64,000 bases of DNA, taken from Niallia circulans. GTDB lineage: Bacteria; Bacillota; Bacilli; Bacillales; Cytobacillaceae. Every line of letters begins with the position of its first letter. Within the stretch, counting starts at the first letter, position 1. Positions 9,052 to 18,617 of the stretch are shown here, piece after piece. The translations under genes and the position numbers were made by a program. Location of the stretch: assembly GCF_003726095.1 (NCBI RefSeq), contig NZ_CP026031.1:2232001-2296000 (forward strand), read 5' to 3'. The notes under the pieces are model-generated. The model worked only from the letters and a program-made list of their open reading frames with translations. It did no database searches and was not told the DNA's origin.

Positions 9052-11697
9052 TTAACCTTTTAGTTCATTAATACGTGCTTCAACTGCGGCACGTTTTTCT
9101 AAATAATCTTTTTCTTTTGCTTTTTCCTCGTTAATTACTTTTTCTGGTGCTTTTTTTACAAAGCCTTCATTGCTTAATTTCTTTTGAACACGTTCTACTT
9201 CTTTATTCCATTTCTCTAACTCTTTATTTAATCGAGCTATTTCTTCTTCCATATTAATTAAACCTTCTAAAGGAAGAATGATTTCAGCACCTGTTACTAC
9301 AGCCGTCATAGCTTTATCCGGTACAGCTATATCTGTATCAATACTTAATGTTTCCGGGTTGCAGAAACGCTCAATAAAAGATTTATTTTCAAGAAGGGTA
9401 GCTTTCACTTCTTCATCTTTAGCTTTTAATAAAATGCTGATTTTCTTACTCATTGGTGTATTGACTTCTGCACGGCTATTACGAATAGAGCGAATGATTT
9501 CTACTAATAGCTTCATATCATTTGCAGCCTTATCATCTGTAAATGCCGGATTTACTTCTGGCCAGTCTGCAACAGTAATCGATTCGCCAGCATGCGGAAG
9601 GTTTTGCCAGATTTCTTCTGTGATAAATGGCATAAATGGATGTAATAAACGCATTGTATTATCAAGCACATACGCTAAAATAGAGCGTGTTGTTAGTTTT
9701 GCTGCTTCATCATCACCGTATAATGGAAGCTTTGCCATCTCAATATACCAGTCACAGAAATCATCCCAGATAAAATTATAAAGGACTCTTCCTACTTCTC
9801 CAAATTCATAGCGGTCAGATAGACGTGTCACAGTTTCAATAGTTTCATTCAATCTCGTTAGGATCCACTTATCCGCAACTGATTTTTCACCTGATAAATC
9901 AATCTCATCATACGTTAAACCATCCATGTTCATTAACGCAAAACGGGAAGCATTCCAAATTTTATTCGCAAAGTTCCAAGTAGACTCTACTTTTTCAATA
10001 CTGAAACGTAAATCTTGACCAGGTGAACTTCCTGTTGATAAGAAATAACGTAAGGAGTCTGCACCATACTTAGCAATTACATCCATAGGATCGACACCAT
10101 TTCCTAGAGACTTACTCATTTTGCGACCTTGTTCATCCCGAACAAGTCCGTGAATTAATACATCTTTAAATGGTCTTTCCCCAGTAAACTCAATACCTTG
10201 GAAAATCATGCGAGATACCCAGAAGAAAATAATATCATATCCAGTTACTAAAGCAGCAGTAGGATAATAGCGCTTATAATCTTCTGCCTCTGTATTTGGC
10301 CAGTTTAATGTAGAGAATGGCCATAATGCTGAACTGAACCATGTATCTAATACGTCTGTATCCTGTGTCCAATTTTCTATATCTGCTGGTGCTTCATGGT
10401 TTACATAAATTTCACCTGTTTCTTTATGATACCAAGCAGGAATACGATGCCCCCACCAAAGCTGACGAGAAATACACCAATCGCGAATATTTTCCATCCA
10501 GCGCATATACGTGTTTTCAAAGCGATTTGGAACAAAGTTAACTTTTTCAGCATCTTTATCTTGCAGGGCGATTGCTTTATCAGCCAATGGCTGCATTTTA
10601 ACGAACCATTGCGTAGATAGATACGGCTCTACTACTGCACCACTTCGCTCAGAATGACCAACAGAATGCATATGCTCTTCAATTTTGAACAAAACTCCCA
10701 TTTTCTGTAAATCTTTGACAATTTGCTTACGACATTCGAAACGGTCCATTCCTTCATATTTGCCAGCACGCTCATTCATCGTACCGTCTTCGTTCATTAC
10801 CAAGATTCTTTCTAAATTATGACGGTTTCCAACTTCAAAATCATTAGGATCATGGGCTGGAGTCATTTTAACAGCGCCTGATCCAAAGTCCATTTCCACA
10901 TAATCATCCGCAACAATCGGAATTTCTCTGCCTACGATCGGAAGAACTACTTTTTTACCAATTAAATGCTGGTATCTTTCATCTTTCGGATGAACAGCAA
11001 CACCTGAATCGCCTAACATTGTTTCTGGACGAGTTGTTGCTATTTCAATATATCCAGATCCATCTGCTAAAGGATATTTCATATGATAAAAGGCACCTTG
11101 TACATCCTTATAGATAACCTCAATATCAGAGAGTGCAGTTTTGGTAGCTGGGTCCCAGTTGATAATATATTCTCCGCGGTAGATAAGCCCTTTCTTATAT
11201 AAAGAAACGAACACTTCACGAACTGCTTTGGATAGCCCTTCATCTAATGTGAATCTTTCACGAGAATAATCTAATCCTAGACCTAATTTAGACCATTGGG
11301 CACGAATATGACTTGCATATTCCTCTTTCCATTTCCATGTTTCTTCTACAAATTTTTCACGACCAAGATCATATCTGCTTATATTTTGGGCGCGCAGCTT
11401 TTCTTCTACCTTTGCCTGGGTAGCAATACCGGCATGGTCCATTCCAGGTAACCATAATACATCATAACCTTGCATTCTTTTCATTCTTGTTAAAATATCT
11501 TGTAATGTTGTATCCCATGCATGCCCTAAATGCAGTTTACCTGTTACATTTGGAGGCGGGATTACGATTGTATAAGGCTTTTTTCCTTCATCTGGCTTTG
11601 CCTCAAAAAATTTGCCTTCTAACCACCAATCATAGCGACCCTTTTCAATACTTGCTGGATCATACTTTGTCGGCATGGAGATTTCTTTCATTTCCAT
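9052..11697 (-). CDS. valS: Valyl-tRNA synthetase
   Basis: 881 residues, with AGGAGG ahead of ATG. Class Ia synthetase: HLGH (HIGH motif) at 56-59 in [19 protein letters not shown] in [11 protein letters not shown] near residue 527, the editing (CP1) domain between them, and the C-terminal coiled coil (about 815-880) typical of ValRS that arches over the tRNA. It charges tRNA-Val with valine. A T-box leader precedes it, so expression should rise when uncharged tRNA-Val accumulates. It stands between ysxE and folC, as in B. subtilis. Confidence 0.97.
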   Translation of the reverse strand: MEMKEISMPTKYDPASIEKGRYDWWLEGKFFEAKPDEGKKPYTIVIPPPNVTGKLHLGHAWDTTLQDILTRMKRMQGYDVLWLPGMDHAGIATQAKVEEKLRAQNISRYDLGREKFVEETWKWKEEYASHIRAQWSKLGLGLDYSRERFTLDEGLSKAVREVFVSLYKKGLIYRGEYIINWDPATKTALSDIEVIYKDVQGAFYHMKYPLADGSGYIEIATTRPETMLGDSGVAVHPKDERYQHLIGKKVVLPIVGREIPIVADDYVEMDFGSGAVKMTPAHDPNDFEVGNRHNLERILVMNEDGTMNERAGKYEGMDRFECRKQIVKDLQKMGVLFKIEEHMHSVGHSERSGAVVEPYLSTQWFVKMQPLADKAIALQDKDAEKVNFVPNRFENTYMRWMENIRDWCISRQLWWGHRIPAWYHKETGEIYVNHEAPADIENWTQDTDVLDTWFSSALWPFSTLNWPNTEAEDYKRYYPTAALVTGYDIIFFWVSRMIFQGIEFTGERPFKDVLIHGLVRDEQGRKMSKSLGNGVDPMDVIAKYGADSLRYFLSTGSSPGQDLRFSIEKVESTWNFANKIWNASRFALMNMDGLTYDEIDLSGEKSVADKWILTRLNETIETVTRLSDRYEFGEVGRVLYNFIWDDFCDWYIEMAKLPLYGDDEAAKLTTRSILAYVLDNTMRLLHPFMPFITEEIWQNLPHAGESITVADWPEVNPAFTDDKAANDMKLLVEIIRSIRNSRAEVNTPMSKKISILLKAKDEEVKATLLENKSFIERFCNPETLSIDTDIAVPDKAMTAVVTGAEIILPLEGLINMEEEIARLNKELEKWNKEVERVQKKLSNEGFVKKAPEKVINEEKAKEKDYLEKRAAVEARINELKG

Positions 11698-11743
11698 CCT
11701 AATTTCCTCCTAATCGTGTTCCTTTGTACTTTTTAAAGCAAAT

Positions 11744-12004
11744 AAAAAACTCCACTCGTCTTAAAAGGACGAATGGAGTTTGTTCGCGGTACCACCTTTT
11801 TTCCAATACAAAATAGGTATTGGCTCTTTAAAAGATGATATCGGATACTGTCCGTCTTTTACTAATAAGCACACCGTTCGCAAAAGAAGCTCGAGGGCTA
11901 CCTTCCAATGGGTTGAATAGAAATCTCGCAGCTGTTGATTTCCTCTCTTTGAAACAACTTTCATTGTACTACTCCCTGTCATTGCTTTAATAATTTATTT
12001 TATA
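11744..12004 (-). promoter_or_regulatory. T-box leader of valS
   Basis: On the - strand the conserved T-box sequence GGTGGTACCGCG is present (11785-11796). Right after it a stem AACTCCATTCGTC / GACGAGTGGAGTT (11768-11780, 11748-11760) with a T-run forms the terminator. An AGAGAG-type stem I element lies upstream near 11943. The leader starts just below a good promoter. I could not settle the specifier codon: a GTA occurs in the sequence GGAAGGTAGCC, but its loop position is not certain. A 73-codon open frame inside this leader is not a gene. Confidence 0.9.
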
Positions 12005-12010
12005 TATGCT

Positions 12011-12040
12011 ATACTACCGAAAATAACTTAATCTCGTCAA
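12011..12040 (-). promoter_or_regulatory. SigA-type promoter of the valS leader
   Basis: On the - strand: -35 TTGACG (12035-12040), 18-base spacer, -10 TAGTAT (12011-12016). Start of transcription is expected near 12004. Confidence 0.65.
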
Positions 12041-12142
12041 TAAGGATTGCCTAAATTTTTTAATTTTATTCATTTCCTTTTTTGTTTGTCTTTACTTTAT
12101 GTACATGTGAAAAAATGGTGACAATTATTACACCCAATAATA

Positions 12143-12173
12143 ATAGACCCAAGTTTTTTAATCCTGGGTCTCT
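12143..12173 (-). terminator. Weak hairpin overlapping the ysxE stop
   Basis: Stem AGACCCAGG / CTTGGGTCT overlaps the end of ysxE on the - strand. The tail is TATTATTATT, not a clean T-run, so this is a tentative terminator. Confidence 0.4.
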
Positions 12174-13246
12174 GCTTGTTCCGCAGCATCCTGCTGTGCT
12201 TTTTTTTGTCTTTCTATCTCATCCACTCGCATAACAACATATTCAGTATTTTTTAAAAGCCAATATTGTTTAAGCAGCTTTTGAACATATTTTCGTTCAT
12301 TAATGTCTTTCTTATTTGCTTTCATATATTTCTCACAAACTCGAATAATGGGGCCTGGATGAGCTAAATAACTTAAAAACAATAGCATTTCATCGTATTT
12401 TAACGGATTATGCTTAAAGTACGTATATAGCCACTCAATACATTCATCGTTCTGCTTCGGTCCCGTTTTTAATGAGCGTGCGAGAAATGGAAGTAAATCA
12501 TGACTGGCCGTTCCATACTTAGCTTTTTCAAAATTAGTAAAGTAGCCATATCCTCTATCATCATAAAGAAAATGCTCTGGTGACAGTTTCCCATGAATAA
12601 TGGAGACTCTTGCCTTTTCATCTTCTTTCGTTTCCTCATACCATTCTTTTAGCTTTGTTTCCGAATAGATCAACGCCTGCCGAATATCATGGTAATACAG
12701 ACAGAACATTAATTCAAATGGTGACATATACTCTTTATTTTCGCATAGCTCAATAAAGCCATTTAAAAACTCTTGTTCTTTTTCAATATCTAACTGTGTA
12801 TTTTCAAAATGCTCCTGTCGATCTTCCTTCTCAATTTTCACTTCCTTCGAAGATAAAATATGAAGGCGTGCAAGCTCGCGAAACATTTGCTGATGCTTCC
12901 TGGAATAATTCTCTCTTTCCTCATTTGGTAACCAGGGCATTAAGTAGAACAGCTTATTATCATAAAAAATAGCGTATCTACCATCTACAGCTGGATAGAT
13001 CGGAACAATCCGATTATAGCCTTTTTGATATAGCATTCGAATATGACGGGTGAAATCAGCACCGTGATGAGGATCCATTCGTTTCAAAGCAAAAGTTCCT
13101 TTATTACTGTAAATCTTCGCTACTTTTCCGAACTCCTCTACAAAATTCGGTTCGACTGCATATGGCTTCAAAATCGGTGTATACTTCTTTAATATGTTTT
13201 GTTCATTCATATCCGCCCACACTTTCTCATAAAGTGAAACTGCCAT
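12158..13246 (-). CDS. ysxE: Spore coat protein YsxE, CotS-family kinase-like fold
   Basis: 362 residues, with GGAGAAG before ATG. The sequence follows the aminoglycoside-phosphotransferase/CotS-type fold: an N-terminal lobe with FALKRMDPHHGADF, and a C-lobe with the loop SIIHGKLSPEHFLYDD. The usual catalytic Asp of HGD is Lys (HGK) and the later metal-binding Asp region reads FTNFEKA, so it is probably not an active kinase. In B. subtilis YsxE is a spore coat protein encoded with spoVID. Here too it lies directly downstream of spoVID, 190 bp away. Expected to be made in the mother cell during sporulation; no SigE promoter was identified by eye. Confidence 0.9.
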   Translation of the reverse strand: MAVSLYEKVWADMNEQNILKKYTPILKPYAVEPNFVEEFGKVAKIYSNKGTFALKRMDPHHGADFTRHIRMLYQKGYNRIVPIYPAVDGRYAIFYDNKLFYLMPWLPNEERENYSRKHQQMFRELARLHILSSKEVKIEKEDRQEHFENTQLDIEKEQEFLNGFIELCENKEYMSPFELMFCLYYHDIRQALIYSETKLKEWYEETKEDEKARVSIIHGKLSPEHFLYDDRGYGYFTNFEKAKYGTASHDLLPFLARSLKTGPKQNDECIEWLYTYFKHNPLKYDEMLLFLSYLAHPGPIIRVCEKYMKANKKDINERKYVQKLLKQYWLLKNTEYVVMRVDEIERQKKAQQDAAEQAETQD

Positions 13247-13394
13247 CTTCTCCGTTTCTATCGATGGTTAGTTGACGATTCGGGCATTTACCATATATTC
13301 GATTAACAATCGACTCTGTTTTGTTTTCCTTCCAATTCCTTTCACTCTCTTACCGTTTAAACTTCAAGAGTAAAAGACGGGTGAAAAGTCAAGA

Positions 13395-13431
13395 AAAACA
13401 GTCAAGCAGGATTTTCTCCTGCCTGCTGTTT
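13395..13431 (-). terminator. Possible terminator after spoVID
   Basis: On the - strand a short hairpin built from CAGGA / TCCTG with outer AGC/GCT pairing is followed by TTGACTGTTTTTC. The T-run is displaced, so the call is tentative. Confidence 0.4.
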
Positions 13432-13436
13432 GTGCC

Positions 13437-14639
13437 CTATTTCTCTACAAAATTCCCAGGAATATATAGAACTTGCCCCTCATATATATCTTGATTTGCT
13501 TCCATGCGATTTTCTTTTAACAATGCATGGATATTTACATTGTATCGGTCACTTAATTTTTCTAATGTATCGCCTTGCTGTACAATACAAACTTTCACTT
13601 TTGTATGCTTCTCTTCTTCTTTTCTAGCAAAAAATTCTGTAAAAGTAAGAGACTTTGTCTTATTAAAAAGGCCTTTCTTCTTTTTAGGCTCCTCATTAGG
13701 AGAAGAAGATGATTCTTCTAGTTCTTCTTCTTCCATAACAACCTCTTCTTGCTTTGCTTCAGAGGAGGACTCGTGATCCGGTTTCTGGAAAACTTCTTCT
13801 GCAGTAAATACTTTTTCTTCACTACGTAATATGGAAACTTTCATCTCTGGTTCTGCAGGAGCAGCCTCCTCCTCTTTTCTAACTTCCTCAGAAAAATAAG
13901 GGATCTTTGTATGTTCGTTTGTGCTCCATTCATCATCCTCTTCTGGAGTCTTTCTAACCTCTAGTTCGAAGGAAGAATATAAGTCATCCTCTGTTTCCTT
14001 CTCTTCACGTAATTCCTCTAGTAAGGGACTAACATTTTGAAATGGACTAACGGCAATTTCAACAGGTTCTTCTATGGAATCAGTTAAAACCTCCTCTTCT
14101 TCCTTCGAATGATCCCGTATTAGTTCCACTACTTCTTCCTCTTCTTGCGTATGCCGTGCTACTTCCAATTCTTCTTCCCTTTCCTCTTCCGCTATATCCT
14201 CCTCCACTTCTTCTGAAGCCAAGCCAGAAATAGTTAAATCAGCCGTTAAATTTAAGCAGCTTCTTTCGGGAAAAACATAATCAAAAGTATCAATCTCGAT
14301 TTCCACATCATCAAGACTTGTCACTCTTTCAAGAGGAATCGTAATATCGACAGGGAAATGGTGTAAAAATTCACATACCCCTTCCTCTCTCTCCATAACA
14401 GAATGCACTAATTTAGGAGCTTTAAAAACCTCCTCCTCTTCTTGTTCCCCTTCATTGTAGCGCTTGTATTCACCACTAAGCTCTAAAGAGCCTTGAATGA
14501 TAATATACTGATCGTTCTCTTGGATTGTTATATTGGGATCAAGTGAAATGGAAAGCAGATCTGCTACTTCCTGTCCTTTTTGAAACCAGACGGACTCTTC
14601 CAACGAAAACCGTAAAATAGACGAATTTTCTTGAGACAA
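13437..14639 (-). CDS. spoVID: Stage VI sporulation protein D, LysM protein
   Basis: 400 residues from a TTG start at 14639, chosen because GAGGAGG lies seven bases upstream; an upstream in-frame start at 14666 has no ribosome site. The N-terminal 130 residues (FSLEESVWFQKGQEV, SISLDPNI, GSLELSGEY) match the SpoVID N-terminal domain. The middle 130-340 is extremely rich in Glu and low in complexity. A LysM domain closes the protein (about 349-400, with VQQGDTLEKLSDRYNV). SpoVID sits at the forespore surface and is needed for encasement by the coat, with SafA and SpoIVA as partners in B. subtilis. In B. subtilis it directly follows hemL; here a 4-kb block intervenes. Confidence 0.93.
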   Translation of the reverse strand: MSQENSSILRFSLEESVWFQKGQEVADLLSISLDPNITIQENDQYIIIQGSLELSGEYKRYNEGEQEEEEVFKAPKLVHSVMEREEGVCEFLHHFPVDITIPLERVTSLDDVEIEIDTFDYVFPERSCLNLTADLTISGLASEEVEEDIAEEEREEELEVARHTQEEEEVVELIRDHSKEEEEVLTDSIEEPVEIAVSPFQNVSPLLEELREEKETEDDLYSSFELEVRKTPEEDDEWSTNEHTKIPYFSEEVRKEEEAAPAEPEMKVSILRSEEKVFTAEEVFQKPDHESSSEAKQEEVVMEEEELEESSSSPNEEPKKKKGLFNKTKSLTFTEFFARKEEEKHTKVKVCIVQQGDTLEKLSDRYNVNIHALLKENRMEANQDIYEGQVLYIPGNFVEK

Positions 14640-14933
14640 AGCGACTCCTCCTCTCATTCCTTTCACGTGTATATCACTATTGTCTTTAAAAACTTATGAT
14701 TATCTGTAACACTTTATGAATATTTCTTTTATTTGTTTAGCTAAGAAAGAATCGAACTTTAACAAAAATCTAATTTTTCTGAATTTATACACCAAATTGT
14801 TAAAACTATTTATAATTCTAGCCGTTTTTTCCTATTAGGGTCCGATATAATAAAAGAAGATTTTGTAAGTTAACAAAATTACTTAAATTGGAAACGCAGA
14901 AATTCTGCATTTTATGAAAGAGGAGGTTTTATG

Positions 14934-15686
14934 ATGGCTTTTTCTGTGTTAATGTATCACGAAATAAGAAAAGAGGAAGATTTTCAAGCAGCAGAACAAC
15001 ATCCCATTGATGTCAAACAAGCATATAAGGATTTCTTGCCCTCTCCCCTTTTCATTACACTAGAAAAATTTGAACAACAAATGGAGTATTTGTTTCACAA
15101 TGGTTTCCACACTTTATCTTTAGAGGAAGTAAAGGCATATTATGAAAGAGGCAATCCCTTACCGGAAAAATCAATATTACTTACTTTTGATGACTGCTTT
15201 CAATCCATCAAAGAATATGCATACCCGATTCTCAAAAAATATCAATTTCACGCAACAGCATTTGTGGTAACAGGATGGCTGCATGATAATAAACGTATAT
15301 TTGTAAAAGATAAATCTGTATGTTTATCTGCAAGGGACCTAGAGGAAATGAAAGACGTATTTGAATATGCCAACCATACACATCATATGCATATACGTAC
15401 AAGTGAGTCAGAAAGTCTATTAATGACATCTCGTAAAGAAACCTTTGCCAAAGATCTAGATGAATGCAACAATCATATTCTAATCAACCATAAAAATGTA
15501 TTTGCCTATCCATTTGGCCTATTTAACGAATCCAATGTACTCACTTTAAAAGAAAAAGAATTTAAACTTGCATTCACTTGTGAAAATGGTCACAATGATA
15601 TGCAGACTAATCCTCTTTTACTAAAAAGAAATGCCATTCCTTATTTAATAGACTTAGAGGCATTTAAAAAAATTATAACTATTTAG
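14934..15686 (+). CDS. Polysaccharide deacetylase (NodB-like, CE4) family protein
   Basis: 250 residues from the ATG at 14934, seven bases after AGGAGG; an adjacent ATG at 14931 is also possible. A NodB-type fold is visible: motif 1 SILLTFDDCFQSIKEYA (near residue 83), where the usual TFDDG reads TFDDC; motif 2 NHTHHMHIR (near 146-154), which supplies the metal-binding histidines; motif 3 FAYPFG (near 189). Such enzymes remove N- or O-acetyl groups from glycans. No signal peptide or membrane segment is seen, unlike cell-wall deacetylases, so it may act in the cytoplasm or on a small substrate. The next gene, an ABC binding protein, begins 10 bp downstream, so the two form an operon and may share a substrate. 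Confidence 0.8.
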   Translation: MAFSVLMYHEIRKEEDFQAAEQHPIDVKQAYKDFLPSPLFITLEKFEQQMEYLFHNGFHTLSLEEVKAYYERGNPLPEKSILLTFDDCFQSIKEYAYPILKKYQFHATAFVVTGWLHDNKRIFVKDKSVCLSARDLEEMKDVFEYANHTHHMHIRTSESESLLMTSRKETFAKDLDECNNHILINHKNVFAYPFGLFNESNVLTLKEKEFKLAFTCENGHNDMQTNPLLLKRNAIPYLIDLEAFKKIITI

Positions 15687-15696
15687 GAGAAAAATG

Positions 15697-16662
15697 ATGA
15701 AAAAAATATGGACCCTATCCTTCATACTCGTTTTCGTTTTAGTTGCTGCTGCTTGTGGAAAGACAACAGCAACTAAAACAAATGATCAAAAAAGTAACAC
15801 GACTGAAAAACCATCCGGGGAAGAACTAACGATCGGCATTTTGCCCGCAGAATCAGCAATACCGATTATTTTGGCAAAAGAAAATGGCTACTTTGATAAA
15901 GAAGGACTAAAGGTTTCCATCAAATCCTTCTCTGCTCCTACTGATCGAAATGTTGCCATCCAAGCGAATGAAGTAGACGGGACAATCGCAGATGTCATGA
16001 CAGCAGCAGCTTTTATGGAGAATGGCATAAAGATGAAGATTACTTCTGATATAAGTGAAGATTTTAAAATTCTCTCCTCTCCAAACTCAGGAGTGACAGA
16101 GATGAAAGAGTTAGATGGTAAAAATGTTTCACTTGTACCGAATTTTATCTTGGAATATATTATGGATGATTTTGCAGCGAAAGAAGACTTCACTTATAAT
16201 ATCGTGGAAATCCCTTCTTTTTCTGGCCGTGCGGAAGCACTTATGGCAGATAAAGTGGATGGAGTAGTTTTTACAGAACCACAGGCTAGCATGCTAGTCA
16301 GCCAAGGAGCTCACCTTTTAGGAAGCTCAACAGATGCAGGGATTAAAGGAGGAACCATTTTATTTTCAGATGAACTAATATCCTCTAAACCAGCAGATAT
16401 CAAAGCTTTTTATAAAGCTTATAATAAAGCTATTGACTATATGAACAATACAAAAGCTAAGGAATATGCTGATATATTAACTAAATACCAATTTCCTGAT
16501 GCTATGAGCAATTATTTATCAACAAAAGAAAGCTTTCCTTATGCCAGTGTAGTGCCAAAAAATTCCTTTGATTCGATTGTTCAATGGACAAAAGAGAAAG
16601 GGCAAATTAAAGAAAGCTATACCTATGAAGATTTAACAGACTTTACTTTATTGCCAAATTAA
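15697..16662 (+). CDS. ABC transporter substrate-binding lipoprotein, NitT/TauT type
   Basis: 321 residues from the ATG at 15697, six bases after AGGAGA (15694 is an alternative). A lipoprotein signal ends in VAAAC, so Cys 20 should be lipidated. The mature part has the SsuA/ThiY-like fold: LTIGILPAESAIPIILAKENGYF, then FSAPTDRNVAIQANEVDG, and VVFTEPQASMLV in the second lobe. Such proteins bind small sulfonates, nitrate, taurine or thiamine precursors; the ligand cannot be read from sequence. It is co-transcribed with the deacetylase. The permease and ATPase that should serve it are encoded convergently 260 bp away. Confidence 0.85.
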   Translation: MKKIWTLSFILVFVLVAAACGKTTATKTNDQKSNTTEKPSGEELTIGILPAESAIPIILAKENGYFDKEGLKVSIKSFSAPTDRNVAIQANEVDGTIADVMTAAAFMENGIKMKITSDISEDFKILSSPNSGVTEMKELDGKNVSLVPNFILEYIMDDFAAKEDFTYNIVEIPSFSGRAEALMADKVDGVVFTEPQASMLVSQGAHLLGSSTDAGIKGGTILFSDELISSKPADIKAFYKAYNKAIDYMNNTKAKEYADILTKYQFPDAMSNYLSTKESFPYASVVPKNSFDSIVQWTKEKGQIKESYTYEDLTDFTLLPN

Positions 16663-16733
16663 AAAGTATACTTTTTAGGAAAAACAGAATACAAGTAGAC
16701 TGATTTAATTTGTTTACGAATACTATTCATAGT

Positions 16734-16787
16734 AGATTCTCCTTGCTGCGTATTGATTGCAGTTGATATATGCAGCATAGAGGATCT
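16734..16787. terminator. Long imperfect hairpin between convergent transporter genes
   Basis: Two 19-base arms (16734-16752 and 16769-16787) pair with two mismatches and two G-U pairs. The + strand continues TCTTTATG, a modest terminator tail. It lies between the convergent binding-protein and permease genes and probably ends one or both transcripts. A GC-richer stretch at about 16800-16862 follows, with a small hairpin (AGTACA/TGTGCT) and no coding capacity. Confidence 0.5.
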
Positions 16788-16921
16788 TCTTTATGACTAA
16801 TCCCACAGGAATGCTCCTATGGGGCTGCGCGAAGTACATGCTGATGTGCTCCCCCCAGCCTACTTTCTTAAGTTAAATGGAACAAATTAACGCCTTCCCT
16901 CTAAACTATATGTATCTCTCT

Positions 16922-17674
16922 TTACTTATAATTCCAAGGTGTCATTTTTAATTCTAGTTTATCTAATAAAATAAATAGCAATAAACCAATACATCCTAAG
17001 GCTACAATTCCTGCGAACATTTCTTCATAATTCATTTTTGTCCAGGCGCTGATAATATAGTAGCCAATTCCATATGTCGTTGCATAGTTTTCGGCAAAAA
17101 ATAAGGTTGCTAAACTAATCCCTATGCTGATTCTTATCCCCGTAAATATCGCAGGTAGTATGCTTGGAAAAATTAAATAAATGAATTGCTGAAAAATAGC
17201 TGCCCGATAGCCGTTCATCACTTTGAAATAGCTTGCCGGTATTTGTAAGACACCATCTCTGACAGACAAAATGATTTGAAAAATAATAATCCAAATAATT
17301 AACATGATTTTAGACTCGTTTCCTAAACCATACAAAATCATAAATATCGGTAAAAATGCTACTTTGGGAATTGGATATATATAATATAAAAAAGGGGATA
17401 GCCATGTATTAACTCTCTTATTTTTCCCTAAAATAATTCCCATGGGAATACCTATTACCAAAGAAATAAATAATGCAATGAAAATTCTTAACAAACTGGC
17501 TCCTGAATGAAGAAGCAATATATATTTGTCGTGCCACATATAGGTAACTGTTAAAAGCGGAGATGGGATGGTGTGAGACTGGAGGAGAAAATAGACAATA
17601 TACCAAAATAAACCGACACTTATAAAACCTAAGAATAGTTGATTCACGATGATTTTTTTTATAATGTTCTTCAT
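16922..17674 (-). CDS. ABC transporter permease, NitT/TauT type
   Basis: 250 residues with about six hydrophobic helices. The BPD permease loop that contacts the ATPase is visible in FKVMNGYRAAIFQQFIYLIFPSILP, near residues 145-170 (the EAA-like segment). Family features such as SLLRIFIALFISLVIGIPMGIILGK match SsuC/ThiX-type permeases. It overlaps the ATPase gene by four bases (ATGA), so the two are translationally coupled. Together with the ATPase it should import the ligand of the lipoprotein at 15697-16662. Confidence 0.88.
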   Translation of the reverse strand: MKNIIKKIIVNQLFLGFISVGLFWYIVYFLLQSHTIPSPLLTVTYMWHDKYILLLHSGASLLRIFIALFISLVIGIPMGIILGKNKRVNTWLSPFLYYIYPIPKVAFLPIFMILYGLGNESKIMLIIWIIIFQIILSVRDGVLQIPASYFKVMNGYRAAIFQQFIYLIFPSILPAIFTGIRISIGISLATLFFAENYATTYGIGYYIISAWTKMNYEEMFAGIVALGCIGLLLFILLDKLELKMTPWNYK

Positions 17675-18414
17675 ACCTCTACCACCGCTAATCTTTTTCG
17701 GACTTCAATACAAGCCTTATAGAAGGACAAATTTTCTTTTGCTCTCTCTACTCCAAATAAGGGATTTTCGATCATCTCGATATCACCATTATCTTGTAGC
17801 AATAAAATATACTCCCCAAGAAGGACTGCCTCTTCAATATTATGTGTAACAAACAATAACGTGGTCTGCCGTTTTTCCACCTGCTCAGCAATTAACTGTT
17901 GAATTTGTTCTTTTGTCATTTCATCTAATGTAGATGTTGGTTCATCCATTAGCAACAAATCAGGTTTATTAATAAGTGTTCTTGCTAAAGCTACCCTTTG
18001 CTGCTGCCCTCCACTTAACTCCGTTGGATATTTATTCTCCATCCCACTTAATCCCACTTCTCTTATTAATGCTGTTACACTTTCCTTTATTTCCTGTTTT
18101 GCTTTTCTTTTATCTAACTTTAAAGGCATTGAAATAGAATCAAAAACTTTTAACCAAGGAAAAAGGCCTAAATCTTGAAACATAAAGCCAATATCCTTTT
18201 GTGGATGCTGGATTTTCTTCCCATCCATTAATACTTCTCCCTCCGTTGGGCTTAAGAAACCAGCGAGAAGATGGAGAAGTGTACTTTTCCCCACTCCAGA
18301 CTTACCAATTAAAGCATATGATTTGCCCTTTTCTAAATCCAAATTGATTTTATGTAAGATAGTAGTATGATCATACGTAAAACTAACGTCCTGCATCTTT
18401 ATAAATGAATCCAT
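17671..18414 (-). CDS. ABC transporter ATP-binding protein, NitT/TauT type
   Basis: 247 residues from the ATG at 18414, which follows AGAAGGG; an in-frame ATG at 18450 has no ribosome site. All ATPase motifs are intact: Walker A GKSGVGKST, Q-loop FMFQDLGLFPWL, signature LSGGQQQRVALAR, Walker B LLLMDEPTSTLD, and the switch histidine in FVTHNIEEA. The sequence around the Q-loop is typical of SsuB/TauB-like ATPases. It is first in a two-gene operon with the permease. Confidence 0.93.
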   Translation of the reverse strand: MDSFIKMQDVSFTYDHTTILHKINLDLEKGKSYALIGKSGVGKSTLLHLLAGFLSPTEGEVLMDGKKIQHPQKDIGFMFQDLGLFPWLKVFDSISMPLKLDKRKAKQEIKESVTALIREVGLSGMENKYPTELSGGQQQRVALARTLINKPDLLLMDEPTSTLDEMTKEQIQQLIAEQVEKRQTTLLFVTHNIEEAVLLGEYILLLQDNGDIEMIENPLFGVERAKENLSFYKACIEVRKRLAVVEV

Positions 18415-18530
18415 AAAAATCCCTTCTTGTCCTATTAATAGTTGCATCATAACATACTATTTCCCTTCATAAAGTGGCAAAAAATCGACAGTTCTAGGTA
18501 ATTTGAATACATAGAAAGATGGGATCAAGT

Positions 18531-18580
18531 AAAACAGCCTAAAATCCCGATAAATTGCCATGGGGATTTTAGGCTGTTTT
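18531..18580. terminator. Strong terminator of the heme operon
   Basis: Perfect 18-base inverted repeat (18531-18548 and 18563-18580) built around AGCCTAAAATCCC, with A and T runs on both sides. It ends the hem operon on the - strand and would also work on the + strand. Confidence 0.9.
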
Positions 18581-18617
18581 ATTTTTCTATAACGAATAAG
18601 TTACTTTACAGTTTTAT

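Noticed and set aside
11761..11982. A 73-codon open frame on the - strand upstream of valS
   Set aside because: It lies entirely in the T-box leader and runs through the conserved T-box sequence; it has no independent support as a gene.
13504..13776. Serine-rich open frames antisense to spoVID
   Set aside because: They are shadows of the Glu-rich SpoVID coding sequence (GAA/GAG read backwards gives TTC/CTC and Ser-rich frames).
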